A DNA stretch of 64,000 bases from Streptococcus minor DSM 17118 (GCF_000377005.1 NZ_AQYB01000033.1:682001-746000); one strand, 5' to 3'; positions 1 through 8,731 are shown, counted from the stretch's first letter. Notes: generated by a model from the sequence alone, not told the origin. Made by a program: numbers and translations.

Positions 1-71
1 TATCTTTCAAGCACTTGATACTATCCCTATTTTACTCCTTTCAGTTTTATTTGACCAATACTTATAAAAAA

Positions 72-98
72 GAAAAAGATATAGTTCTAAACTATACC
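72..98 (-). terminator. Terminator after mtnN
   Basis: A 7-bp stem TATAGTT/AACTATA (80-86 with 90-96) is followed on the minus strand by a T-rich run (TCTTTTTCTTTTTT). It sits just past the mtnN stop and closes the NUDIX-macP-mtnN transcript. Confidence 0.7.
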
Positions 99-101
99 TT
101 T

Positions 102-791
102 CTAATAGGATTCCAACAGGGTTAAGAGTGTCTGGGCAGAACGCTTGCCTGCTTCAACTACAAATTCATCAAAGGTGATATTGGCATCGCCTTGGGCAGT
201 ATCACTCATAGCTCGAATGACCAAGAAAGGCTTACCAGCTGCCTGAGCTGCCTGAGCCACAGCCGCTCCCTCCATCTCAACAGCCAATACTTGAGGAAAA
301 TGATTCTTAATGACTGCTACCTTATCTTGACCAGCGATAAAGCTATCTCCAGTTGCAATCATTCCTACATGACTGTGAATCCCCTGCTGGGTCAGTACCT
401 TCTGCAAACTATCCATTAAAGCTTGATCAGCTTGGTAGTAGAGTTTTTGACCAGCCATCTGTCCATAAGCATAGCCAAAGGCAGTTACATCTACATCATG
501 GTAGACTAAACTCTCCGCCACCACAACATCTCCAATGGCCAATCCTTCTGCTACAGCACCTGCTGAACCAGTGTTGATGATGGCATCTACTGCAAAGGTC
601 TCTGCCAAAATAGCCACCGACATAGCGGACATAACCTTGCCAATACCTGACTGAACCAGCACCACTTCGTGTTGACCGAGACAACCAACATAGTAGATTT
701 TGCCTAAAACAGTTACTTCTTTTTTATCCCGTAAGGCCAACAGCAGAGTCTTTAGCTCTTCTTCCATGGCCGCGATAATTCCAAATTTCAT
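102..791 (-). CDS. mtnN: 5'-methylthioadenosine/S-adenosylhomocysteine nucleosidase
   Basis: A cytoplasmic enzyme that cleaves adenine from methylthioadenosine and S-adenosylhomocysteine. It recycles methyl-cycle by-products and supplies S-ribosylhomocysteine for LuxS/AI-2. The 229-residue length is typical. The family catalytic residues are at their usual positions: E12 in the N-terminal MEEE run, E174 in VEMEGAA and D197 in AMSDTA. It starts 8 bases after the macP-like gene ends and is the last gene of the NUDIX-macP-mtnN run. Identification is very secure. Confidence 0.97.
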   Translation of the reverse strand: MKFGIIAAMEEELKTLLLALRDKKEVTVLGKIYYVGCLGQHEVVLVQSGIGKVMSAMSVAILAETFAVDAIINTGSAGAVAEGLAIGDVVVAESLVYHDVDVTAFGYAYGQMAGQKLYYQADQALMDSLQKVLTQQGIHSHVGMIATGDSFIAGQDKVAVIKNHFPQVLAVEMEGAAVAQAAQAAGKPFLVIRAMSDTAQGDANITFDEFVVEAGKRSAQTLLTLLESY

Positions 792-799
792 AATTTCTC

Positions 800-1156
800 C
801 TATAAGTAAAAGACTGCAAGCAAAAAGAGAATGACTAAGAAAACCACACCAAAGAGAATCTTATTGACCTTCGTGCGAAATTCTTCCCGCTTAACGGTCT
901 CAATTCGACGGCTTTTGACAATGGATTGTTCTACTGGAATCCGAACAGTCTGACCTTCCTCATAGCCCTGGTATTCATCATCCCAGTCGTATTCGTAGGG
1001 GGCGTATTCATCTTCATCATATTCATCATATTCATCGTACAAGTCTTCATCTTCATATCGGTTGGAATTTGGTGAATAATAACCAAATTCTCCTTCTCTA
1101 TCTTTATGACGGCGGGCTCTTTCTAGAACTTCATCTGTTAACAAGGGTTTCCCCAT
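800..1156 (-). CDS. macP: MacP-like membrane activator of penicillin-binding protein 2a
   Basis: A 118-residue protein with one C-terminal membrane helix (about 97-117). The long cytoplasmic N-terminus starts MGKPLLTDE, carries a very acidic D/E/Y-rich stretch (about 34-63), and then a basic patch (KSRRIETVKREEF) before the helix. In pneumococcus MacP is a StkP-phosphorylated cofactor of the cell-wall synthase PBP2a, encoded between a NUDIX gene and mtnN, which is exactly the arrangement here. The assignment rests on order, topology and the conserved N-terminus. The acidic middle looks different from the pneumococcal protein as I remember it. The gap to the NUDIX gene is 8 bases, so they are probably co-transcribed. 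Confidence 0.7.
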   Translation of the reverse strand: MGKPLLTDEVLERARRHKDREGEFGYYSPNSNRYEDEDLYDEYDEYDEDEYAPYEYDWDDEYQGYEEGQTVRIPVEQSIVKSRRIETVKREEFRTKVNKILFGVVFLVILFLLAVFYL

Positions 1157-1164
1157 CTGCTTTC

Positions 1165-1713
1165 CTACTTTCTGATAATCTGTAAATACTGGATAGCCAT
1201 GATAGTCTTAGCATCACAAATATCCCCACTCTCAATTAAGGATACAGCCTCCTCCAAGCTGACTTCGAGTAGTTGAATGACCTCATCCTCATCTTTTGGA
1301 CGAGGATTCTCCACTTTGACGAGCTCATCTGCTAGGTAGAGGCGTAGCCGCTCATTGCAAAAGCCAATGGCAGAATAAAAATCGTGGAGAAGTGTGAGTT
1401 TGGAGCTAGTATAGCCGGTTTCCTCCTCTAATTCTCGTAGGGCTGCTTCTTCCTCGCTACCCGCTTCACCTACTTCCAACTTACCAGCTGGAATCTCTAT
1501 GCTAAGACGTTCGATAGCCTTACGGTACTGCTTGACCAGGATGATTTTATCCTCAGGTGTAATAGCCAAGATACAGACTGCTCCCTTATGGAAAATCAAC
1601 TCACGCCTGGCTTGTCCTAAACCGTTGGGCAGCTCCACATCATCTACAGCTACTGTGAAAATATGGCCCTTAAAAATTTCTTGTCGCTTGATGGTTTTTT
1701 CTTCAAAATTCAT
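1165..1713 (-). CDS. NUDIX hydrolase, ADP-ribose pyrophosphatase type
   Basis: A 182-residue NUDIX protein. The box begins at G77 (AGKLEVGE) and continues into ALRELEEETGYT, with the metal-binding RELEEE helix intact. The loop between the first Glu and the RE pair is two residues longer than the textbook GX5EX7RE pattern. The family hydrolyses ADP-ribose or related nucleoside diphosphate sugars. It heads the macP-mtnN group. In pneumococcus this gene follows glmU directly; here about 9.6 kb intervene, and a -10-like TAGTAAAAT upstream (about 1746-1755) suggests its own promoter. Confidence 0.88.
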   Translation of the reverse strand: MNFEEKTIKRQEIFKGHIFTVAVDDVELPNGLGQARRELIFHKGAVCILAITPEDKIILVKQYRKAIERLSIEIPAGKLEVGEAGSEEEAALRELEEETGYTSSKLTLLHDFYSAIGFCNERLRLYLADELVKVENPRPKDEDEVIQLLEVSLEEAVSLIESGDICDAKTIMAIQYLQIIRK

Positions 1714-1850
1714 ATCATCACCTACTTGTTCCTAGTATCTATTGTAAATTTTACTATATTCAGACTAGAAAAGCGAATGTTACCATTAAGAGATTTTTTT
1801 CTGGCTCGAAATGGCTACTGACCAGCATTGAATTTCATACCTAAAAAGAT

Positions 1851-1856
1851 TATAAT
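1851..1856 (+). promoter_or_regulatory. -10 box for the DUF3021 gene
   Basis: A TATAAT hexamer lies about 28 bases before the ATG at 1885, with AAAGAAAGCAGGT as the likely ribosome-site region. No strong -35 was seen. Confidence 0.45.
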
Positions 1857-1884
1857 ATAATAAACAAAGAAAGCAGGTAACAAT

Positions 1885-2262
1885 ATGGCTGAATTTAGAC
1901 CTTACATCAAATGGACTGTACTACGTGTTTTGGGAATCCTGTTGGCATTTGGCATCTGCTCCCTCTCGATTTGGAAGTTTAATGACCAGCCCAGTCAAGC
2001 TTGGCAAACCCTCTGTGCTGGTTTTATCGCTGCTGGAGTTGCAGGAACGTGGAATATCTATGATATCAACTCTTGGTCACTGAGAAAGCGTACCTTGGTT
2101 CACTCCTTCTATATGGCCCTCGTCATTTTCCCGACCCTCTTTATCAGTGGTTGGTTCTCTTTTAGCCTGGCCAATATTGCCTTAGCAGTAGGGATCTTCA
2201 TCCTGACAGGTTGTATCGCTTGGACCATTGGCTATATCTTCTTTAGAGGAAAGGATACTTAG
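1885..2262 (+). CDS. DUF3021 family membrane protein
   Basis: A 125-residue protein with four hydrophobic helices. A charged turn after helix 2 carries the NIYDINSWSLRKRTLVH signature that resembles DUF3021. DUF3021 proteins are often encoded beside LytTR-type regulators, where some act as membrane inhibitors; here the nearest LytTR gene is at the far end of the same block (10.8-11.2 kb), not adjacent. It is monocistronic, with a promoter in front and a strong bidirectional terminator behind. Molecular function is unknown. Confidence 0.7.
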   Translation: MAEFRPYIKWTVLRVLGILLAFGICSLSIWKFNDQPSQAWQTLCAGFIAAGVAGTWNIYDINSWSLRKRTLVHSFYMALVIFPTLFISGWFSFSLANIALAVGIFILTGCIAWTIGYIFFRGKDT

Positions 2263-2271
2263 GGAAAATTC

Positions 2272-2305
2272 AAAAAGCTTGGTTTTTTATGAAACCAAGC
2301 TTTTT
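2272..2305. terminator. Bidirectional terminator
   Basis: AAAAAGCTTGGTTT pairs with AAACCAAGCTTTTT around a short loop, giving T-runs on both strands. It serves the DUF3021 gene (+) and the raffinose/aga operon (-). Confidence 0.85.
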
Positions 2306-2308
2306 ATA

Positions 2309-4519
2309 TCACTGTGCATCCTGGATGCGATTAAGAATGTAGAGTTTTGATGTAAAGTCCTTATCCTCTACGATATGGGCTTCATTATGAATAGAAATAC
2401 CAGCGTGCATCAAGTCAGCACCGTAATAATAAGTACCATCTAACTCATAAAGAGCCTTTTCTTCTAGCCCCTTGAGTCGAAGACGGATAGGTCCAAGATT
2501 GGCAGTCACCAATCGGCGGTAGAAACCGACAGCGACTTGCTGACCATCTGGAGATAGGACCTGCCAAGCTACGTCTTCTCCCTCAAATGGACTAAGTAAG
2601 CGTGTAAATGTTCCAAACTGGAAGGTAGACCGATGAGCCTTATAAAAGGCGATTTGTTCTTTGATCAACTCTAGTTCAGCTTGATCACACTTGGATAAAT
2701 CCAGCTCATAGCCAAAACTGCCAAAGAAGGCAACGTTGCCACGAGTGGATAGAGGTGTGATGCGGCCGACTTGTTGATTCGGGGTTTCTGATACATGGCA
2801 TCCCATACTAATCAGAGGATAGACTAGCGAAGTTCCGTACTGAATTTTCAGGCGTTCAATAGCATCTGTATTGTCGCTCGTCCAGGTCTGCGGAGCATAA
2901 TAGAGCAATCCAGGATCAAATCGTCCTCCCCCGCTGGAGCATGATTCAAATAATATATGAGGGAAACTAGTGGTCAAGCTATCATAAAGACGGTAGAGAT
3001 TGAGGATATAACGGTGGAAAATTTCGCCTTGGCGCTCTGCAGGGTAAGCTACACTGTAGACCTCTGTCATATAGCGGTTCATATCCCATTTGATGTAATC
3101 AATCTCATGCTCAGCTAGAAGTTTGTACAACTGATCATGGATGTTTTGATAGACCTCTTCCCTTGAAAAATCAAGCGTATATTGATAACGCCCATGAGAC
3201 TGAGTATGTTTCGGATGATGAAGAATCCAGTCTGGATGTTCCCTATATAGATTGCTATCTTTATTGACCATTTCAGGTTCAATCCAAAGACCAAATTTCA
3301 TGCCTAAACCATGAACTTGTTTGATAATGCTAGTCAAGCCACCTGGTAATTTGTCTAGATTGACAAACCAATCTCCCAGACCAGCCCGCTCATGATTCCG
3401 AGCTCCAAACCAGCCATCATCCATGACAAATAGTTCAACACCGACAGAAGCTGCCTGACGAGCCAGATTCAAAATACCTTCTTCATCAAAATCAAAGGAC
3501 ATGGCCTCCCAGTTATTGAGCAGGATAGGTCGCTCCTGTTTGGCCCAGAATCCCCTCATCAAATGCTCGCGGTAAACCTTATGGAAGGCTTGACTCATCC
3601 CGTTTAATCCCTTATCACTATAGACCATCACTACTTCTGGGGTTTGGAAGCTTCCGCCTTTTTCTAGTACCCAACTAAAACGTTCTGGATGAATGCCCAG
3701 GCTGATTCGAGCCTGACTATAGGAGGTGACATCGACCTGCCCTAGGAAGTTTCCACTGTAAATTAGAGAGAAGCCCAATACCTCCCCTTGATGTTCATCT
3801 GCTGATGGACGTTTTAAAGCTAGGAAAGGATTATGCTCTGAACTGCTCGCTCCCTTGAGGCTATAAATAGATTGGCAGCCTTGATGGAGTGGACTAACTT
3901 GGAGATGACGTTCTCTGCCCCATGCTCCATCCAGATGAATCCATTCGTAATCCTTATCCGGCAAATCCAGTGTCATGGATAAGGCTCTCTGAAGTTTGAT
4001 GGTTTGGTCTCCCAACTGCTCAAAGCGAGCATGACGACTGATGACTGGCTGATCCGGAAAAATCGTGTAGGACAAGGTCAGTTCTGTCTGGGAGTTCGCA
4101 TCCAGTAAAACGACTTCTAGCGTCTGAGCCTCTTTCGCCTCTTTCACATGAAGTTGAGGAAGACCACTAATCGTTGGCTTTCCATCCAAAATGCGATGGC
4201 TCTGGTAAACAAAATGAGAAAGACGACTACCATCTGCCTGCTCCACTTCGAATGCAGGCAGAGCAAAATCTGTCGTTCCATAGCAGGCATATTCTTGCCG
4301 TGTATGTTGGAGAGAAAAGGCAGGCTCTTCCTCATAGACATAAGAAGTCAACGGACGATGACCGTACTCTCTCAAGCGAAGATAGGAAGCCTCCTCATTC
4401 AAGCGTTTTCCGTAGTAAAGATTCCCCAAATGCCCATTTGGCAATACATGGAAAATATAACTTATATCATCATTAAAAAGGTGAAATTCTTGTGTGGTTT
4501 CTTTGTAACTGATTGGCAT
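2309..4519 (-). CDS. aga: Alpha-galactosidase, glycoside hydrolase family 36
   Basis: An intracellular 736-residue enzyme that removes alpha-1,6-galactose from melibiose, raffinose and stachyose taken up by the adjacent ABC system. GH36 signatures are present: LLNNWEA, MDDGWFG, the nucleophile D479 in IKWDMNR, the acid/base D552 in TSDNTDA, and ESCSSGGGRFD in between. There is no signal peptide. It follows rafG by 9 bases with a good site (GGAGG) and is the last gene of the operon. In the S. pneumoniae raf and S. mutans msm loci aga precedes the transporter genes, so the order here is different. No gtfA (sucrose phosphorylase) is linked. Confidence 0.95.
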   Translation of the reverse strand: MPISYKETTQEFHLFNDDISYIFHVLPNGHLGNLYYGKRLNEEASYLRLREYGHRPLTSYVYEEEPAFSLQHTRQEYACYGTTDFALPAFEVEQADGSRLSHFVYQSHRILDGKPTISGLPQLHVKEAKEAQTLEVVLLDANSQTELTLSYTIFPDQPVISRHARFEQLGDQTIKLQRALSMTLDLPDKDYEWIHLDGAWGRERHLQVSPLHQGCQSIYSLKGASSSEHNPFLALKRPSADEHQGEVLGFSLIYSGNFLGQVDVTSYSQARISLGIHPERFSWVLEKGGSFQTPEVVMVYSDKGLNGMSQAFHKVYREHLMRGFWAKQERPILLNNWEAMSFDFDEEGILNLARQAASVGVELFVMDDGWFGARNHERAGLGDWFVNLDKLPGGLTSIIKQVHGLGMKFGLWIEPEMVNKDSNLYREHPDWILHHPKHTQSHGRYQYTLDFSREEVYQNIHDQLYKLLAEHEIDYIKWDMNRYMTEVYSVAYPAERQGEIFHRYILNLYRLYDSLTTSFPHILFESCSSGGGRFDPGLLYYAPQTWTSDNTDAIERLKIQYGTSLVYPLISMGCHVSETPNQQVGRITPLSTRGNVAFFGSFGYELDLSKCDQAELELIKEQIAFYKAHRSTFQFGTFTRLLSPFEGEDVAWQVLSPDGQQVAVGFYRRLVTANLGPIRLRLKGLEEKALYELDGTYYYGADLMHAGISIHNEAHIVEDKDFTSKLYILNRIQDAQ

Positions 4520-4528
4520 ATCTTCCTC

Positions 4529-5359
4529 CTATAATTTTCCGCCAGAAGTGGCAATGCCTTGGATAAATTGTTTCTGGAAGATGATATACAGTGCAACCAT
4601 AGGCCAAATTGCCAATACACTAGCTGCCATCAATTGCGGATAATTCACTGCATAGGCTCCTTGAATCTTGGAAAGAGCACTGGATAGGGTCGCCTTATCG
4701 GCGTTAGAATTGATAATCAAAGGCCAGAGCAAATCCTTAAAGGCAAAAAGAGCAGTAAAGATAGCAAGAGCAATCAGACCAGATTTGGCCAAAGGCAACA
4801 TAATCTTAAAGAAGGTCTGACCAATGTTGCAACCATCTAGCTTAGCAGACTCTTCCAACTCCTTTGGAAGACCCACAAAGAATTGCCGCAACAAGAAGGT
4901 TCCAAAGGCACTAACAATACCTGGAAAGACTAGGGCAAAAATGGTATTACGCATACCCAACTGGTCAATCATCAAATATTGAGGAATGACAAAGAGTTGA
5001 GGCGGCACCATCATCTGAAAAAGAACAAGTCCAAAGAGAAGGTTTCTTCCTGGAAATTCCAAGCGAGCAAAGGCATAAGCTGCCATAGCTGAGAACATGA
5101 CGGAGCTAAAAATTCTCCATAACATCATCATGATGGTATTAAAATATAAAATGGGAAAATTGTTGATACGAATGGCTTCCGTATAATTGCTGAAAAGCCA
5201 GCGACTAGGGAAAAAATGAAAAGGATTCATCTGAGTGGATTCTGTGACCGACTTAAAAGAGGTCAAAATCATCCATACAAAAGGCACAATCATCCCCAAT
5301 GCCACAATAATGAGGAAGAGATGAACCCAGAAGGTTTGTTTGATGGTTTGTTGTTTCAT
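4529..5359 (-). CDS. rafG: Raffinose-type ABC sugar permease, second subunit
   Basis: A 276-residue inner-membrane permease with six predicted helices. The EAA loop (ELEESAKLDGCNIGQTFFKI) docks the ATPase. It is homologous to RafG/MsmG/MalG-type subunits. It starts 10 bases after rafF ends, with AAGGAG in front of the ATG. It pairs with RafF to form the transmembrane channel for the oligosaccharide that Aga then hydrolyses. Confidence 0.9.
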   Translation of the reverse strand: MKQQTIKQTFWVHLFLIIVALGMIVPFVWMILTSFKSVTESTQMNPFHFFPSRWLFSNYTEAIRINNFPILYFNTIMMMLWRIFSSVMFSAMAAYAFARLEFPGRNLLFGLVLFQMMVPPQLFVIPQYLMIDQLGMRNTIFALVFPGIVSAFGTFLLRQFFVGLPKELEESAKLDGCNIGQTFFKIMLPLAKSGLIALAIFTALFAFKDLLWPLIINSNADKATLSSALSKIQGAYAVNYPQLMAASVLAIWPMVALYIIFQKQFIQGIATSGGKL

Positions 5360-5369
5360 AATAGTCTCC

Positions 5370-6263
5370 TTAATTGTAATGTACCCATTTCTTCTGGGCC
5401 TTCATCTGTACAGCGGTAATCAGGAGAATGATGACCAAGAGTAAAATGACAATCGTTGAACCATACCCCTTATCCGAATACTTGAAGGAATTGTTATAAA
5501 AAAGGTAGACCAGAGAAACTGTTTTGTCGTAAGCAGGACTACGGATATCTTCCATCATGTAGATAACATCAAAGACCTGCATAGACTGGATAACGCTAGT
5601 GACAACGACAAAGAAAAGGGTTGGTGATACTAAAGGTAGCGTAATCTGGAAAAACTGTTTTGCAGGACTTGCACCATCAATCCGAGCAGCTTCGTAATAA
5701 TCTTTTGGAATTTCCTGTAGACCAGCCAAAATCAAAATCATACTGTAACCCACTGTACTCCAGATACCAATCAGGGCAATAGAATACATGGCAATTTTGG
5801 GATCTTCAATCCAGTTAATTCGTCCTATACCCATCTTCCCAAGTACAAAGTTAATCAGTCCAAAATCAGTATTGTACAACCACTTCCAGACCATTGTTAC
5901 CGCAGCAGGAGCTGCTACCATAGGTAGAAAGAAAATGGTACGATAAAGATGTTTACCTTTGATTTTGGAATTGAGTAAAACTGCTAATAAAATAGCGAGA
6001 ACAACTGTCGCTGGGACCACCAATAGGGTATACTTAAAGGTATTCCAAGTGGCTTGCCAAACTTGGGCATCACCCAGCATGCGTTGGTAATTTTCAAAAC
6101 CGACAAAGATATCATTACGTCCAAAATCTCCACTCTTATGAAAGCTCATTTTGAGGGTTTGAAAAATTGGAATAATATTGAGTACTACTAAGCCGATAAT
6201 AGTTGGGGCCACCATGGCCCATCCCCAAAGAGCTTCGTTCAAACTCCCTTTCTTTTTAAACAT
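5370..6263 (-). CDS. rafF: Raffinose-type ABC sugar permease, first subunit
   Basis: A 297-residue permease of the MalF/MsmF class with six helices. The EAA motif is IPKDYYEAARIDGASPAKQF. AAGGAGTCTGTC precedes the ATG. It lies between the binding-protein gene and rafG. As in other streptococcal loci of this class no ATPase is encoded with it, so a shared MsmK-type ATPase encoded elsewhere would be needed. Confidence 0.9.
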   Translation of the reverse strand: MFKKKGSLNEALWGWAMVAPTIIGLVVLNIIPIFQTLKMSFHKSGDFGRNDIFVGFENYQRMLGDAQVWQATWNTFKYTLLVVPATVVLAILLAVLLNSKIKGKHLYRTIFFLPMVAAPAAVTMVWKWLYNTDFGLINFVLGKMGIGRINWIEDPKIAMYSIALIGIWSTVGYSMILILAGLQEIPKDYYEAARIDGASPAKQFFQITLPLVSPTLFFVVVTSVIQSMQVFDVIYMMEDIRSPAYDKTVSLVYLFYNNSFKYSDKGYGSTIVILLLVIILLITAVQMKAQKKWVHYN

Positions 6264-6283
6264 GACAGACTCCTTAAATGATA

Positions 6284-6314
6284 AGGTCTGGAGAAGCTTT
6301 ATTCTCCTCCAGAC
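6284..6314 (-). promoter_or_regulatory. Intercistronic hairpin between rafE and rafF
   Basis: GGTCTGGAGAA pairs with TTCTCCTCCAGACC (one bulge). No T-run follows on the minus strand, so it is more likely an mRNA-stabilising or partial attenuating hairpin than a full terminator. Such hairpins commonly let the binding protein be made in excess over the permeases. Confidence 0.6.
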
Positions 6315-6323
6315 CCCACGGTT

Positions 6324-7601
6324 TTATTTTTCAGAAGCTAATACTTCATTCATCATATCAGCAGTTTTTTCTGCCGCATCTTTTGTTGCTTCTTCTCCCA
6401 GATAGGCTGGTTTCAAAAGCTCATACGCCTTGTCTTCCCATTTCAAAGTTGCTTGAGAGTAAGGGCGAATTTGAGCATAATCAAGCATATCTACATAATT
6501 TTTAATAGCGAAATCCTTATTGGAATCAACCCAGGTATCTGCTGCACCCTTGTAGGCAGAAATAGCAACACCCAGACTAGCTTGCATTTCTTGCGCTTCT
6601 TTGGAGCTGAGGTATTCTACCCATTTCCATGAAGCTTCTGGATTTTCAGTATTAGCTGCAATAGCATTTCCTAGGCCGTTAAAAATAGTTGCACGTGTGC
6701 CATCTGGTCCTTTTGGTAGGACAGCAACATCAGCATTTTCACGAATATAGTCATTGGCTGTGAAACCAGATAGATTCCAAGAACCAAACAAACTCATAGC
6801 AACTTGTCCATTTTGGAAGGCTTCAGCTCGTTCCTTGTCCACAGTCAGAGATGGAGACAATTTCTCTTTTACAAAACTAAAGTAGTAATCAAGAGCTTCG
6901 ACTGTTTTTGGATTATCATATCCTGATTTCATGTCGTCTGTGATCACAGTACCACCATTTTGGTAGATGAAATTATAGTAGCCTTCTTGGTTACTTAGGC
7001 CTGCACCAAAACCATATTGGCTGCCATCAGACTTGGTCAATTTTTTCGCAACTTCTTTTAGCTTATCCCAATCCCAAGTATCATCTGGGTAGGCAATACC
7101 TGCCTCATCAAACATCTTCTTATTGTACCACAGACCAATAGTGTCAAAATCTTTTGGTACAGCGTATTGTTTGCCATTGATATTGTAGATTTCGTTTAAA
7201 CCATCTGGGAAGTTTTCAAGTTTTGCATCTTTACTCTTCGCTAAATAATCATCCAAAGGCAATAGCATCTCATTGGAGCCATAGCGATAAATTTCATTGG
7301 AATGCATCCAAAAAGTATCTGGTAGAGAACCACCTGTTGCTCCAGCTTCTAGCATGGTCCAGTAGTTGTCCCAATCCACTACCTGAATATTAACCTTGAT
7401 GTCTGGATTTTTTTCTTCAAACTTATCTGCAATCTTACGAATACCCGGCTCTTGACCAGAATCCCAAATTGCATAAGAAATTTCAGTTTTTCCTGAAGTG
7501 TTTGAGCTGGACGAAGACGAATCGTTCCCCTTCGAACCTGAACAAGCAGCTAGCAAGGTAGCTGTTGCTAAAACACCCGCATAAAAACGCATTTTTTTCA
7601 T
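6324..7601 (-). CDS. rafE: Raffinose-type ABC transporter sugar-binding lipoprotein
   Basis: A 425-residue extracellular solute-binding protein anchored by lipid. The signal peptide MKKMRFYAGVLATATLLAAC has a clear lipobox (LAAC, C20), then a Ser/Asn-rich linker, then a family 1 binding-protein fold (ISYAIWDSGQEPGIRKIADK at the N-terminus). I place the start at 7601 rather than an earlier in-frame Met because AAGGAGTTATTTCG lies directly in front of it and the lipoprotein signal begins there. It is the first gene of the operon and is read away from a divergent promoter region shared with rafR. Confidence 0.92.
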   Translation of the reverse strand: MKKMRFYAGVLATATLLAACSGSKGNDSSSSSSNTSGKTEISYAIWDSGQEPGIRKIADKFEEKNPDIKVNIQVVDWDNYWTMLEAGATGGSLPDTFWMHSNEIYRYGSNEMLLPLDDYLAKSKDAKLENFPDGLNEIYNINGKQYAVPKDFDTIGLWYNKKMFDEAGIAYPDDTWDWDKLKEVAKKLTKSDGSQYGFGAGLSNQEGYYNFIYQNGGTVITDDMKSGYDNPKTVEALDYYFSFVKEKLSPSLTVDKERAEAFQNGQVAMSLFGSWNLSGFTANDYIRENADVAVLPKGPDGTRATIFNGLGNAIAANTENPEASWKWVEYLSSKEAQEMQASLGVAISAYKGAADTWVDSNKDFAIKNYVDMLDYAQIRPYSQATLKWEDKAYELLKPAYLGEEATKDAAEKTADMMNEVLASEK

Positions 7602-7680
7602 CGAAATAACTCCTTTTTTTTGATTTCTCCAGCTCCTCAAGCTCGAGATATTCTGATGTTTTTCTGTTTTTAGGATACCA

Positions 7681-7695
7681 AAAAAACGCTTTCAA
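7681..7695 (-). promoter_or_regulatory. Candidate cre (CcpA) site of the raffinose operon
   Basis: The plus-strand sequence AAAAAACGCTTTCAA fits the reverse of the cre consensus WTGNAANCGNWNNCW with one mismatch. It lies about 80 bases upstream of rafE, which fits carbon catabolite repression of the uptake operon. Confidence 0.6.
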
Positions 7696-7720
7696 AAACA
7701 TAGGGAAATATGACAACTTC

Positions 7721-7777
7721 TATATGAATTTGAGATTTTTTGAGTTTTCGACATATAAAATGTCACAAATTCATATA
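7721..7777. promoter_or_regulatory. Perfect 12-bp inverted repeat, candidate RafR operator
   Basis: TATATGAATTTG (7721-7732) and CAAATTCATATA (7766-7777) are exact inverted copies separated by 33 bases, between the divergent rafE and rafR genes. AraC-type sugar regulators bind such half-sites; assignment to RafR is inference. The right half lies just upstream of, and close to, the rafR -10 box. Confidence 0.55.
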
Positions 7778-7784
7778 AATATAG

Positions 7785-7790
7785 TATAAT
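7785..7790 (+). promoter_or_regulatory. -10 box of rafR
   Basis: A TATAAT hexamer sits 61 bases before the rafR ATG. A weak -35-like TGTCAC at 7761-7766 is 18 bases upstream and partly overlaps the right arm of the inverted repeat, which would allow autoregulation. Confidence 0.5.
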
Positions 7791-7851
7791 AATATCAAAT
7801 TCATAAACAACTTCCCACTATCAAAAGATTCAAAGGAGTCATCTACTTTCT

Positions 7852-8688
7852 ATGCCAAACAAGATGGAATTTCATGTCTTTAACAACCGTTCTTATATTG
7901 ATTTTTACCCCATTCAATTTGGGATGGAAGAGTGTCGCCCCCTTCATTCTTTTGGTCCAACAGCCAAACAACATTATCTCTTTCACTATATCATTTCTGG
8001 TTCAGGTCAATTTTTTGATACGCAGGCCCAACGTGCTCATAGACTGACTGCTGGACAAGGTTTTCTGATTTCTCCAGATATGATATGCAGCTATGAGGCG
8101 GATGAAAAAGATCCCTGGACCTATATCTGGGTCGAGTTTGATGGTCTAAAGACAGAGCATTTCTTGAAACGGGCTGGACTTTCACGTCAACAACCTATTT
8201 TCTCTCAACAAAAGCCAGCAACACTAAGCCCAGTCTATAGAGAAATATCCGCCCTCTTAGAAAATCATCAGGCCAAAAGTGCTGAAATCATTGGTCGCCT
8301 CTATCTATTTATATCTGCCATTATTGATGAATCACTCACTAGCCACACAAGCAAACACGATGAAGTCAAAGAATTTTATATCCGAGAAGCAATCAATTTC
8401 ATCGAGCGAAATTTTGAAAAGCCCATCTCAGTTGAGGATTTAGCCCAGCAGTGCAATCTCAATCGGCATTACTTTAGTAGACTGTTCAAAGAACAAGTCA
8501 ATATTTCTCCCCAGCAATTTATTATTCAATACCGTCTCAGCGAAGCCTGCGAACTGTTGAAAAATACCAATAAAAATCTACAAGAAATCGCAGAGGCAGT
8601 TGGCTACTCCAACCAATTTAATTTTTCAGCTGCCTTCAAACGGCACTACCAACAATCCCCCACCAAATGGAGACGAGAACATCGATAA
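7852..8688 (+). CDS. rafR: AraC-family activator of the raffinose operon
   Basis: A 278-residue regulator. An N-terminal cupin-like sugar-sensing domain (about 20-150, with HYIISGSGQFF) is joined to a C-terminal AraC double helix-turn-helix (about 178-275: SVEDLAQQCNLNRHYFSRLF, then LQEIAEAVGYSNQFNFSAAF). It is divergent from rafE, as RafR/MsmR are from their targets, so it most likely activates rafEFG-aga in response to raffinose or melibiose. The ribosome site AAAGGAG is about 13 bases from the chosen ATG; the Met at residue 5 is a possible alternative start. Confidence 0.88.
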   Translation: MPNKMEFHVFNNRSYIDFYPIQFGMEECRPLHSFGPTAKQHYLFHYIISGSGQFFDTQAQRAHRLTAGQGFLISPDMICSYEADEKDPWTYIWVEFDGLKTEHFLKRAGLSRQQPIFSQQKPATLSPVYREISALLENHQAKSAEIIGRLYLFISAIIDESLTSHTSKHDEVKEFYIREAINFIERNFEKPISVEDLAQQCNLNRHYFSRLFKEQVNISPQQFIIQYRLSEACELLKNTNKNLQEIAEAVGYSNQFNFSAAFKRHYQQSPTKWRREHR

Positions 8689-8721
8689 AAAATATGGAGT
8701 CAAACCGACTCCATATTTTTT
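8687..8721. terminator. Strong bidirectional terminator
   Basis: A perfect 15-bp stem (AAAAAATATGGAGTC with GACTCCATATTTTTT, loop AAACC) overlaps the rafR stop codon and separates rafR from the convergent ABC permease gene. Confidence 0.92.
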
Positions 8722-8731
8722 CTTTATTCCA

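Noticed and set aside
1018-1060. Short tandem-like CATCATATTCAT repeats in the macP-like gene
   Set aside because: They encode the acidic DEYDEYDEDE run and follow from repeated Asp/Glu/Tyr codons rather than forming an independent repeat element.
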